Source: Planctomycetota bacterium
Lineage (GTDB): Bacteria > Planctomycetota > MHYJ01 > JACPTZ01
NCBI GenBank assembly: GCA_016192525.1
Contig: JACPTZ010000059.1
Location: 84,287 to 148,286 of the forward strand
Length of the DNA stretch: 64,000 nucleotides
Direction of reading: 5' to 3'
A program made the translations under genes and the position numbers. Positions within the stretch are counted from its first letter, which is position 1, and each line of letters starts with the position of its first letter. Below are positions 9,626 to 18,460 of the stretch, piece after piece. The notes under the pieces are model-generated. The model was given only the letters and a program-made list of their open reading frames with translations, had not been told where the DNA came from and searched no databases.

Positions 9626-10547
9626 CCGCGTCCTCCCAGTTCTTCGCGCTCCCGGTGTAGATCGCCTTGAGACGCGCGAGTGTGATCTCCGCAAGCGGGT
9701 TGGACTCGTGCACGAACACGGCGAGGCCGTCCATGGCCACCGCGATCTCGACGACCTCCTTCCCCCGCTTCGCCCGCGCCTGCTCCCGCTCCTTCGGCTT
9801 CATCGGGCGGGACGCCTGACACAGGTCGGTGGCGCCGTCGATCAGGGCCGCGATCCCCGTCCCCGAACCGCCGCCCGTCACCTGGATCACCACGCCCGGG
9901 TTCTTCTCCATGTAGGCCTCGGCCCACCGCTGCCCGAGGATCACCATGGTGTCCGATCCCTTCACGGTGACCGTCTTGCGGGAATCCCCCCCGCTCCCCG
10001 CGGCCACCTTCGGCCGCTTCTCGACCGGCATCGGATAATAGCCCACCGCCTCGCAGACCTTCTGTCCGTCGTCGCCGACCGTCCAGGCGATGTAGCGGGC
10101 CAGTTCCCCGCCGGGTTCTCCGATCGCATAGAAATACAGGTAGCGGCTGATGGGATAGGCGCCGCTCACCACGTTCTCGATCGTCGGCTCGACGCCCGGC
10201 GTGGCGTCGTCCTTCTTCACCTTGAGGGCGCGGACCCCCTTCGCGTACGCGATGCCGCCGTATCCGATCGATCGCGGGTCCTTCGACACGGCGTTGATGA
10301 CGGCGGCCGTTCCGGGGAGGGTCTGCACGCGCGCGTCGAAGTCCTCCTCCTGGAGGACATGCTCCTTGAAGTAGGCGTAGGTTCCCGAGTTGTTCTCGCG
10401 GCCATAGGTGACGATCGTGCCGGAGAGCGGGGCGGGGGACTCCCCTTCCGCCGGTTTTGGGGCCGGAGCGGAGCTGTCTGAACCGCATCCCGCGAGCGCG
10501 AGAATCGCGAGCAGGGGGATGATACGCGAGAGTGTTCTGATCCTCAT
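9606..10547 (-). CDS. pstS: Phosphate-binding lipoprotein PstS with circularly permuted halves
   Basis: Lipobox LALAGC; C-type half (IVTYGRENNSGTYAYFKEHVL...GYYPMP) precedes N-type half (VTVKGSDTMVILGQRWAEAY...VTGGGSGTGIAALIDG...IYTGSAKNWEDAGALPPK). Confidence 0.88.
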   Translation of the reverse strand: MRIRTLSRIIPLLAILALAGCGSDSSAPAPKPAEGESPAPLSGTIVTYGRENNSGTYAYFKEHVLQEEDFDARVQTLPGTAAVINAVSKDPRSIGYGGIAYAKGVRALKVKKDDATPGVEPTIENVVSGAYPISRYLYFYAIGEPGGELARYIAWTVGDDGQKVCEAVGYYPMPVEKRPKVAAGSGGDSRKTVTVKGSDTMVILGQRWAEAYMEKNPGVVIQVTGGGSGTGIAALIDGATDLCQASRPMKPKEREQARAKRGKEVVEIAVAMDGLAVFVHESNPLAEITLARLKAIYTGSAKNWEDAGALPPK

Positions 10548-10576
10548 CGTAGGCTCCTTCCTTGAGACTGGAAAGC

Positions 10577-10630
10577 AGTTTGCCGGGGGAGGGTGAATTC
10601 CGTGAGAAGAGTCTGTGAAGGAACGGCGAA
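10577..10630 (-). promoter_or_regulatory. Candidate Pho box and promoter of pstS
   Basis: Minus strand TTCGC-N6-TTCAC-N6-TTCTC-N6-TTCAC-N10-CAAACT, 11-nt phased. Confidence 0.6.
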
Positions 10631-10631
10631 G

Positions 10632-10805
10632 GTCCGAGGTGGCCGCCTGTCGCTGTCATCCTGAGCGTCGGGCGCAGCCCCGCAGCACGTGCTGCGGGGC
10701 GCAGCCCGACGCGAAGGATCACCAGCGCATACGGCAAGTTCGCTCCAGTTCTGGTGATCCTTCGCTCTGCCCGCCGGACGGAGGCGGGCAGGGCTCAGGA
10801 TGACA
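10632..10805. repeat. Nested inverted repeat, TGTCATCCTGAG family, copy A
   Basis: TGTCATCCTGAGC...GCGAAGGATCACCAG...CTGGTGATCCTTCGC...GCTCAGGATGACA. Confidence 0.9.
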
Positions 10806-10881
10806 ATCTGACGCCTCGCTCGTCCGCGCATTTCTTCTCAGGCTCTGAGCCTGCCGAAGAGCTCGGAATGACAAAGTCGCG

Positions 10882-12411
10882 CTAGAAGTCCACCTGGAAC
10901 CGCATCAGGACCGCGTCCTCGGAGTCGATCGATCCGGCCCCGGCGCCGAATCCCACCCTGTCGTCGAACTCGTTTCGGACCCAGTTGAGCGACCAGCGGA
11001 CGTTCGGATTGGGCCACCAGTTCAGGCCGATCGTGTACTCGTCGAGCCCCTCCGTCGAACGGGTTCCGCCCGTCTTCGTGGCGATCCCCATCCCGCCGCC
11101 GGCCGTCGTCTTGAAGATGTCGTCATCCACCCGGAACTGGCCGAACCGGGCGGCGACCTCCCACTGACCCCACCCTCCGTCCTGGAGGAATCGGGCGGCC
11201 GGCTTGCGTCGCCCCATCTGAACGTCCTCGCCGGTCAGCACGCAGAGCGCCTCCACGTACCAGGCGTCGAACTCGATCTCCTGGCTGCGCTGGCTCGCCA
11301 GCGTGGCCACGCGATTCCGGAGTTCGACCTCCGAGGCGGAGTACTCGGCCTGCAGCTTGAACGGCCCCACGGTCCAGACGAGGTCCCCGCCCCAGCGGGT
11401 GCGGCCCCCCCGCGCCTGGGTGGTGGCGGCGGTCTGAAGGAACGCCGTCCCCGTGTTCGGGCTGGAGATGCTCCCGAAGGCGCCTTCCTGGTTCCCTTCG
11501 GTGACGTTCGCCCCGAGCTGGATCCCCTTGATCCACTTGTTGTCGGCGGCGGCGAAGGGCTTCAGCACTATCCGACCCGCGACGTCCTTGTCGTCGTTGT
11601 TGTCGCGGGCGTTGTGTCCGTTGCCGTTGAAGATCCCGATCTCGTACGCGATCCAGGGGTCCCAGGGCTTCCCGGAGATTCCCAGCCCGGTGTCGTATTC
11701 CGGGGCCAGGGTGCTCGCGACGGATCGCTCGACGAAGTCGATGAAGCGGGAGGAGGTGGTGACCTCGAGCGAGTACGGCTCCTTCCATTGACCCGCCCGG
11801 AGGGCGAGTTTCGGGTGCCGGTGCCAGTCGACCCATCCCTCGCGGACGCGGGCGGCGCCGTTCGAATTGGCGAAACCCCCGGCCACGGTCAGGATGTCGT
11901 ACTGCACCTTGTAGCCCCAGTCCTTGTAGAAGCTCCCCTCCGCCTGAAGCCGCGCGCCGCGGTTGAAAAATGTGCTGTCTCCCGGATTCTTCGACGTGAA
12001 GGTCCGGGTCTGGAACTGGAGCCGGCCGCCGAGGTCGAGGGTGAAGTTGCCGTCGGCCGACTTGAGCTTCAGCCCGTCCTTGAAGCACCCCTGGACGGGG
12101 ATGTCCTTTCCGCCGGGATCGGGCAGGTGCTTCGTCTTGCCCTCCACGGACGCGAGGCGCTCATCGAGCGATTTCCTCTCCGTCTCCCGCATCTCCTCCC
12201 CGTCGGGGATCGCCGTTGGAGCGCCGGCCTTGAGGGACCTCCGCAGATCCTCGATGGCCCGGGACTGCTCCTGCAACATCCTCTGCTGTTCCTCGATTCT
12301 CCGCTCGAGGGCCCGGATGCGTTCTTCAGACGGGGTGCCCTCGGCGGGTGCCGACCCGGCGACGCCCAGTGCGAGAAGACAAACTGCCCCAGCCACAAAC
12401 CGGCGCTTCAT
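10882..12411 (-). CDS. OprP/OprO-type phosphate-selective porin
   Basis: Signal peptide, N-terminal coiled coil, barrel ending in ...DAVLMRFQVDF; paralogue of the 12792 gene. Confidence 0.82.
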   Translation of the reverse strand: MKRRFVAGAVCLLALGVAGSAPAEGTPSEERIRALERRIEEQQRMLQEQSRAIEDLRRSLKAGAPTAIPDGEEMRETERKSLDERLASVEGKTKHLPDPGGKDIPVQGCFKDGLKLKSADGNFTLDLGGRLQFQTRTFTSKNPGDSTFFNRGARLQAEGSFYKDWGYKVQYDILTVAGGFANSNGAARVREGWVDWHRHPKLALRAGQWKEPYSLEVTTSSRFIDFVERSVASTLAPEYDTGLGISGKPWDPWIAYEIGIFNGNGHNARDNNDDKDVAGRIVLKPFAAADNKWIKGIQLGANVTEGNQEGAFGSISSPNTGTAFLQTAATTQARGGRTRWGGDLVWTVGPFKLQAEYSASEVELRNRVATLASQRSQEIEFDAWYVEALCVLTGEDVQMGRRKPAARFLQDGGWGQWEVAARFGQFRVDDDIFKTTAGGGMGIATKTGGTRSTEGLDEYTIGLNWWPNPNVRWSLNWVRNEFDDRVGFGAGAGSIDSEDAVLMRFQVDF

Positions 12412-12497
12412 GTTTCGCTCCTTCCTTGCTTCTAAGAGCGCGGCAGACCGGACCCCCGTCCGCGCGGACGGTCGCGGGTGCGGTCGCCACGCCCCGA

Positions 12498-12551
12498 AGT
12501 CTAGCCGGCGGAGGCGAAGGGACCGTGAGGAAGACATGAAATTGCGGCGAA
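12498..12551 (-). promoter_or_regulatory. Candidate Pho box and promoter of the left porin
   Basis: Minus strand TTCGC-N6-TTCAT-N6-CTCAC-N6-TTCGC-N10-TAGACT. Confidence 0.55.
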
Positions 12552-12626
12552 CGGCGGGAAGGGGAAGGATCGGCGGCGTGCTGCTCCGCGCAAGCGGAAT
12601 CGAAGGGCGGCAGGGGCGGTCGATAG

Positions 12627-12680
12627 TTCTTCCTCTCCCCATCGCCCATTCCGATTTGATTCCTCGTTTTCGCCTATGCT
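12627..12680 (+). promoter_or_regulatory. Candidate Pho box and promoter of the right porin
   Basis: TTCTT-N6-CCCAT-N6-TTCCG-N6-TTCCT-N10-TATGCT. Confidence 0.5.
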
Positions 12681-12791
12681 ACCCTGTTCGCCCGGTCGCC
12701 GACCTGGTCGCGTTTCCGGCGTCGCGCGGCCGCCGCGCGGCGTGACGCGCGTGTCCGCGTCCGACCGTCACGACTCCCCGGGAGGTATCTC

Positions 12792-14267
12792 ATGAAATTT
12801 GCGTTTGTCTTCGGGACGGCCGTCCTTCTGACCCTCACGGGATCGCTTCGGGGGCAGGACAGCGACGTGGCCCAGCTCCGCCGTGAGATGGAGGAGATGA
12901 AGCGGCAGATGGCGGAGCAGAAGGAGATGCTGGAGCGGCAGAACGCCGTGATTGAGGAGCTTCGGGCGCAGGTCAAGGCGGCGCCCCGGGACGGCGCGGG
13001 CGAGACGCCTGCGCCACGTGGGGCCGGCGTCCCCGCCGGCCCCGGCGCAGGCGAGAAGGCAAAGGCGGATTCGGTCGAGATCACCGCTTCCTTCAAGGAC
13101 GGACTCAAAATGAAGTCCGCCGACGGGAACTTCACGATCGACATCGGCGGACGGATGGAAATCCAGAGCCGCACCTTTCTCTCCGACAACCCCGGCGCCG
13201 ACACCTTCTTCATCCGCGAGGCTCGGATTCAGGCCGAAGGGTCCTTCTACAAGGAGTGGGGCTACAAGGTGCAGTACGACTTCTCCCCCAGCGCCACGGC
13301 CGGGATGAGCACGCCCCGCCTCCGGGAGGGGTTCGTCGAGTGGAGGCGGTATCCGGAGTTCAGCCTCCGCACCGGGCAGTGGAAGGAGCCCTTCTCGCTC
13401 CAGCAGACCACCTCTTCACGCTTCATCGACTTCGTGGAGCGGGCGGTCCCCGACCGGCTCGTCCCCTCCTACGACCTCGGCGTGGCCGCCTACGGGAAGC
13501 CGTGGGACCCGTACCTCTCGTACGAGATCGGGCTCTTCAACGGGAACGGCTTCAACACCACCGATGCGAACGACGACAAGGACCTCGCCGCGCGGCTGCA
13601 GATCCGGCCGTTCGCCGGGGCGGAGTCGAGGTGGGTGAAGGGGCTCATGCTCGGAGGGGCGGTCACCACCGGCAACCAGACCGGTTCGTTCGGCAGCATC
13701 TCCTCTCCCTCGACGAACACCACGTTTCTCACCCTGAACCCCGGGGTGACGGCGCGCGGAGAGCGGACCCGGTGGGGGGGGGAACTGGCCTGGATCGTCG
13801 GGCCGTTCAAACTGCAGGGGGAGTACCTGGCCTCGACGGTCGATCTGAAGCGGTCGTCGATTTCCTCCGAGACCCGTGAGATCGACTTCGACGGCTGGTA
13901 CCTCCAGGGGCTGTACGTCCTGACCGGGGAGGAGGTCCAGATGCAGCGGCGGCGGCCGTCGAGCCGGTTCCTCGAAGAGGGCGGGTGGGGGCAGTGGGAA
14001 GCGGCAGCGAGGTACGCCCGATTCGATTCGGACGCGGAGCTCACCCGAACCGCGGCCTCGGGGGGGAGCGCGCTCGTCTCGCCGACCGGTTCCACGCGGG
14101 GGCTGGACGAGTGGACGATCGGCCTCAACTGGTGGCCCAACCCGAACACGCGGATCAGCCTGGACTGGGTGCGGAACGAATTCGACCGCCCGGTGTCCTT
14201 CGGCGGCGGGGCCGATCCCGAAGACCGCGAGGACGCCCTCCTCATGCGGTTCCAGATCGACTTCTAG
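12792..14267 (+). CDS. OprP/OprO-type phosphate-selective porin (second copy, divergent)
   Basis: Signal peptide, coiled coil, barrel ending EDALLMRFQIDF; strongly similar to the 10882-12411 product. Confidence 0.82.
   Translation: MKFAFVFGTAVLLTLTGSLRGQDSDVAQLRREMEEMKRQMAEQKEMLERQNAVIEELRAQVKAAPRDGAGETPAPRGAGVPAGPGAGEKAKADSVEITASFKDGLKMKSADGNFTIDIGGRMEIQSRTFLSDNPGADTFFIREARIQAEGSFYKEWGYKVQYDFSPSATAGMSTPRLREGFVEWRRYPEFSLRTGQWKEPFSLQQTTSSRFIDFVERAVPDRLVPSYDLGVAAYGKPWDPYLSYEIGLFNGNGFNTTDANDDKDLAARLQIRPFAGAESRWVKGLMLGGAVTTGNQTGSFGSISSPSTNTTFLTLNPGVTARGERTRWGGELAWIVGPFKLQGEYLASTVDLKRSSISSETREIDFDGWYLQGLYVLTGEEVQMQRRRPSSRFLEEGGWGQWEAAARYARFDSDAELTRTAASGGSALVSPTGSTRGLDEWTIGLNWWPNPNTRISLDWVRNEFDRPVSFGGGADPEDREDALLMRFQIDF
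13006..13053. repeat. GGCGTCCCCGCCGGC-type palindrome inside the porin ORF
   Basis: CGCCTGCGCC...GGGGCCGGCG-TCCC-CGCCGGCCCC...GGCGCAGGCG nested arms; encodes PAPRGAGVPAGPGAG. Confidence 0.75.
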
Positions 14268-14304
14268 TGGGCCTTCAAAGTCGTTCCGGCAGGTAGCCGT
14301 TGTT

Positions 14305-14405
14305 GTACCCCTCTCCCCCCGGGAGAGGGGAGGGGGAGGGGCGCGGCCCTTCCCCGCGCTGGCCCTCGCCCCCTTCCCCACCCTCCCCCCTGCGGGGGGG
14401 TGCAA
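14305..14405. repeat. CTCCCC/GGGGAG-rich intergenic repeat
   Basis: cccctctccccccgggagaggggaggggg ... ccctcccccctgcgggggggtg. Confidence 0.7.
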
Positions 14406-14535
14406 GCTATTGCCTCGGGTTGCTTACTTGTTGACCCCCGCCCCATGCCATGCTACACGGGCATGGTGAGTAATCCGCCGGCCATCCCACGCTCGGCCGG
14501 CCTGTCCGCCGTTCGTCGAGTGGAGGGACTCTACC

Positions 14536-15318
14536 ATGGCCTGGAATTTCGGCGACCGAAAGCCCAAGCCGCCGGAGGATAACGCCGCGCTTATCGCCGC
14601 TTACGCCGCGGCGATGGTGGACGGCGATTCGCCCAAGCGGCGGGCCCTCTACGAGGAGTTGCTGCAGTGCCGGCTCAGGGTCCCCGCGGCCGGTCCCCCG
14701 GAAGGCGATAATCTGAGGCTCCTGACGGTGACGAACGACCGGGGCGAAAAGGGGCTTCCGGTGTTCACGGACGAGAGAGAGTTTCACAAACTCTCCCGGG
14801 AGGGAATCGGGCTCGTCGTCATGGACGCGAAGGCGGTCTTTGAAATGGCGGTCGCCGCGGGCATGAGCGCCGTCATCATCGACCCCGAGGGGATGGGATG
14901 GGCGATAGAACGCACGCAGATGCAGGACCTGGCGGCGGGTCGGATCCCCCGGAACACCTCATTGCCGCTCAATATCATATCCTCAGCCTCGGAGGGGATC
15001 CTGCCGGTATCCCCGCCCCCCGCGAGAATGCTCCTGTTCAAACTGCGACAGGCGGCGGAGGCCCGCGAGCCGATCCGGGGATGCTACCTGTTCATGAGGC
15101 GCGTGGATGAAGGAGACCCCCGACTCTTCTTGGGATTCGACATCGATCAGAGTGGGATTCCGGCCGTTCAGGGGCTCATGGCCGAGATCAACGAAACGGT
15201 CAGCCAGGAGGAACTGGGCGACGTTAATATCATGCCGTTGGACCCTGAAACACTCGAAGAGGTCCGACGCCGCGGGACGGTGGTGTTCGAGAGGACGAAT
15301 CCCCGGGTCCTCTATTGA
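14536..15318 (+). CDS. SseB-domain protein
   Basis: GLPVFTDEREFHKL...VVMDAKAVFEMAVAAGMSAVIIDPEG and C-terminal VQGLMAEINETV; SseB N- and C-terminal-like regions. Confidence 0.65.
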   Translation: MAWNFGDRKPKPPEDNAALIAAYAAAMVDGDSPKRRALYEELLQCRLRVPAAGPPEGDNLRLLTVTNDRGEKGLPVFTDEREFHKLSREGIGLVVMDAKAVFEMAVAAGMSAVIIDPEGMGWAIERTQMQDLAAGRIPRNTSLPLNIISSASEGILPVSPPPARMLLFKLRQAAEAREPIRGCYLFMRRVDEGDPRLFLGFDIDQSGIPAVQGLMAEINETVSQEELGDVNIMPLDPETLEEVRRRGTVVFERTNPRVLY

Positions 15319-15357
15319 AGAGCCGGTCCGCGTCCACCGAGACGGGGCGCCGAGATC

Positions 15358-15513
15358 ATTCGGGTGTGCGAGCCCCAGAAGATGATGATGCTCGCGGATC
15401 GAGTGGAGCTCCTGGAGGCGCAGGATCGCTTCGATCCGCGCTGCAGGATCGAGGCGAATGAGGTCTTCCTGCTTGTTGTCCGCACCGCGGATGGCGGCTT
15501 GGTTCTTCGTTGA
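15358..15513 (+). pseudogene. Detached C-terminal fragment duplicating the end of the 21799-22680 gene
   Basis: IRVCEPQKMMMLADRVELLEAQDRFDPRCRIEANEVFLLVVRTADGGLVLR* vs IRVCESRKMKTLANRVELLEAQHRFDPHCKIGASEMFLLVYRSPDGGQVLR* (36/51 identical by eye). Confidence 0.85.
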
Positions 15514-15699
15514 GGACCCCCGGCGTCGTCCCCACCCGTCGTCGAGGCATCCATGATCCTGAGTGTCTCTTCTTCAAGCCTCAGACTGCCGATCTGCTGT
15601 GCGTGTTGCATGAGGATCCCAGTCGAGGAGGAACTCGCCACCAGTGCCCGGAAGAGCAGGCTCACGCTCAAGGGACACAGAACCTGGCTCCTTACGTCG

Positions 15700-16318
15700 C
15701 CGGACTCAGGCACGACTGGAGCGGCCGATACTCCGACGCTCATCGGGCGTTCGACGACGGTCAGATCGACGAGGCCCAGGACGCCCTGGAGACGCTCAGT
15801 CGAGAGAGGCCCGATTGGCCGCAGGCGCATCATTGGATCGGGCGCTGCCACCGTCAGCGGGGGGAGATGAATGAAGCCGTGGCTTGCTACCGCAAGGCCC
15901 TCAGACTCTTTCGTTCCGATGGGCAGAAGACCCTTCCCCCCTTCGCGGCCGAGATCCTCTCGGACACATGGGCGTTGCCTACAAGAAATGCAGAGACTTC
16001 GACCGCGCCGCGGTCAGCCTCAAGTGGTCGCTCACCCTCAGGCCCAACCATCCGGAAGCCTTGGGGACCGCCGCCGCCCTCCTATCCGGAAATGAGGGCA
16101 TCTTCATGGACGCGCTGACGCGGATGCTGGCCATCGGCAGCCGCGACGAGCTCGCCGAACGGTTGGCCGGTGCCTACGCGCAGGCGATGGGAGCGGATCC
16201 GGATGCGCTGCTCTCCCAGGCTCGAAGAGCGGCCAAGGACTGTGACTTACAGCGCGGCCTGCCCTTCGTCGACCCGCCCCTCACGGCCGAGCGTTTCTTC
16301 GCCGAGATTGACAGGTGA
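15700..16318 (+). pseudogene. Frameshifted TPR-protein remnant
   Basis: RAFDDGQIDEAQDALETLSRERPDWPQAHHWIGRCHRQRGEMNEAVACYRKALRL...FAAEIL in one frame continues as GHMGVAYKKCRDFDRAAVSLKWSLTLRPNHPEAL in another (break near 15957). Confidence 0.7.
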
Positions 16319-16494
16319 AATGAATTCTCCATTCCGTTCCTGACGGGTATGCTGCAACGGATGGCTCGGGAGTACACCGTCCCGATGGCCTTCTCCGAAG
16401 TGGCCCCCCAGGGGCCGGATCAGTCTGAAGATCTGCCCGAAAATCTGGCGACCATGGGAGGCGCCGATGCGGTATTCTAGCCCTGGGAGGCGAC

Positions 16495-18048
16495 ATGGAA
16501 TCTTCCGCCGAACATGATCTCGGCCTTTGTCTCCGCTCCCGGGTCACGCTGCTCGTGGCCGTCTCCGTGGACGAGGATCGCGTTCTCTCCCTCCTTCGCA
16601 CCGTCTGCAAGCGGCTCAACTACTCGCTTTTCACCTGGGACCACGCCGATTTCCTGCAGCAGGCCGGGGGAAAGCCGTCGGCCCCCCCGCCGGCCAAGGA
16701 CGCCCTGAGCGCGCTCGAGATGATCGACAAGATGGCGGGTCCCGCCGTCTTCGTCCTCCGCGACTTCCACCAGTGCTGGGAAAACCAGCCGCGCGTCGTG
16801 CGAAAACTGCGAAACCTCGCCGAACGGCTCAAGTACACGAAGAAGACGATCGTCGTGACGATGCCCTGCATGAAGCTCCCCGAGGAACTGAAAGACGCCG
16901 CGGTCATCTTCGATCTGGCGCCGCCCGACACGGCCCAGCTCGACGATCTCCTCTCCGGGCTGCTCTCCGGGCCGGGGGTCAAGATCCATCTTTCGGCCGA
17001 CGCCCGGAAGCGGCTCATCCGGTCCGCGCTGGGACTCTCGACGAACCAGGCGCAGCGGGTCTTCGCGAAGGCGATCGTGTCGGAAGGGGTCCTCGACGAG
17101 CGGGACATCGATCTCATCGCCCTCGAGAAGAAGCAGATCATCCGCGAATCGGGGGCGCTGGAGTTCTTCATCCCCCGCGAGACCGTGACGGATGTCGGCG
17201 GCCTGGGCGCGCTCAAGGACTGGCTGCATCTCCGCGAGCGGGCGTTCAGCGAGGAGGCGGAGGCGTACGGATTGCCCCCGCCGAAGGGAATCGCCCTCAT
17301 CGGGATCCCCGGGTCCGGGAAATCGCTGTCGGCGAGGATGATCGCGGGACTCTGGCGGCTCCCGCTGCTCCGGCTCGACGTGGGCGCGCTCTTCGGCCAG
17401 TTCGTCGGACAGTCCGAGGAGAACACGCGCCGGGCGCTGCGGCTGGCGGAGACCGTTTCGCCGTGCGTCCTCTGGATCGACGAGATCGAGAAGGCGCTCT
17501 CCGTGGGCCAGGGAGACGGGGGGACCTCGATGAGGGTCCTCGCCACCGTGTTGTCCTGGATGCAGGAGAAGCGGAAGCCGGTCTTCATCGTGGCGACGGC
17601 CAACCGGATCGAACTGATCCCGCCCGAACTGCTCCGCCGCGGTCGCTTCGACGAGATCTTTTTCCTCGACCTGCCCACCGCGGAGGAGCGGCGCGCGATC
17701 TTCGAAGTCCACCTCCGCAAGCGCGGCCGGAAGCCCGGGGCGTTCGATCTCGACGCCCTGAGCGCGGCCTCCGACGGCTACGTGGGGGCGGAGATCGAGC
17801 AGGCCGTGATCGACGCGATGTACGTCGCGTTCAATGACCGGTCGCAACCCGGACGGGAGATTGTGAACCCGGACATCCGTTCCGCCCTGTCCAGACTGGT
17901 CCCGCTCAGCCGCTCGCAGCGGGAGGTGATCAACGCCCTGCGACAGTGGCTGGTGGAGGGTCGCGCGCAGTCCGCCTCGGCGCCGGACGTCCGGGTCTCC
18001 GGCACTCCGTTCGTGAGGATCCCGATCGACCCGGTTCAGGAGTCCTGA
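16495..18048 (+). CDS. Ycf46-like AAA+ ATPase
   Basis: Walker A GIPGSGKS, Walker B CVLWIDEIEKA, NRIELIPPELLRRGRFDEIFFLDLP; N-terminal non-catalytic region as in Ycf46-type proteins. Confidence 0.82.
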   Translation: MESSAEHDLGLCLRSRVTLLVAVSVDEDRVLSLLRTVCKRLNYSLFTWDHADFLQQAGGKPSAPPPAKDALSALEMIDKMAGPAVFVLRDFHQCWENQPRVVRKLRNLAERLKYTKKTIVVTMPCMKLPEELKDAAVIFDLAPPDTAQLDDLLSGLLSGPGVKIHLSADARKRLIRSALGLSTNQAQRVFAKAIVSEGVLDERDIDLIALEKKQIIRESGALEFFIPRETVTDVGGLGALKDWLHLRERAFSEEAEAYGLPPPKGIALIGIPGSGKSLSARMIAGLWRLPLLRLDVGALFGQFVGQSEENTRRALRLAETVSPCVLWIDEIEKALSVGQGDGGTSMRVLATVLSWMQEKRKPVFIVATANRIELIPPELLRRGRFDEIFFLDLPTAEERRAIFEVHLRKRGRKPGAFDLDALSAASDGYVGAEIEQAVIDAMYVAFNDRSQPGREIVNPDIRSALSRLVPLSRSQREVINALRQWLVEGRAQSASAPDVRVSGTPFVRIPIDPVQES

Positions 18049-18050
18049 GC

Positions 18051-18458
18051 ATGTCCGCCTTCACCACCCTCCAGACGGAGTTCGTCTCCGCCGAGCATCT
18101 CCGGCGCGCCCTGACGGATGTGGGGTTCGCCAAGGTTGAGGTCCACAACACTCCGCAGCCGCTCGTCGGATTCATGGGTGACCGGCGGTCGCAGAGCGCT
18201 GAGATCATCATCCGGAGGAGCCACGTCGGCGGCTTCAGCAACGACATCGGGTTCAAGCGCGATCAGAACGGTCGATTCGTCGCCCTGATTTCGGACTATG
18301 ATCGACAGCAGTACGATGCCCCGTGGCTTCGCCGGCTCACTCAGCGCTACGCGTACCACGTCGCGAAGGACACCCTGGAGAGGCAGGAGTTCGAGATCGT
18401 CGAAGAGACCACGCAGGCCGACCAGACCATTCACCTCACGGTGCGTCGGATGGTGTGA
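18051..18458 (+). CDS. DUF1257 / Ycf35-like protein
   Basis: MSAFTTLQTEFVSAEHLRRALTDVGF...VGGFSNDIGFKRDQNGRFVALISDYDR...QRYAYHVAKDTLERQEFEIVEE. Confidence 0.75.
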   Translation: MSAFTTLQTEFVSAEHLRRALTDVGFAKVEVHNTPQPLVGFMGDRRSQSAEIIIRRSHVGGFSNDIGFKRDQNGRFVALISDYDRQQYDAPWLRRLTQRYAYHVAKDTLERQEFEIVEETTQADQTIHLTVRRMV

Positions 18459-18460
18459 CG

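Noticed and set aside
13771-13782. Poly-G(9) run in the second porin as another phase-variation tract
   Set aside because: Encodes the conserved RTRWGGELAW motif matching the paralogue RTRWGGDLVW, so composition and protein constraint explain it; other C7-C8 runs in the window were treated the same way.
14431-14459. TTGACC-17-TACACG as a promoter for the SseB gene
   Set aside because: -10 match is weak; not listed as a feature.
16350-16481. 43-codon ORF MLQRMAREYTVPMAFSEVAPQGPDQSEDLPENLATMGGADAVF before the AAA+ gene
   Set aside because: May be a remnant of the decayed segment, but no recognisable family or RBS; too weak to call.
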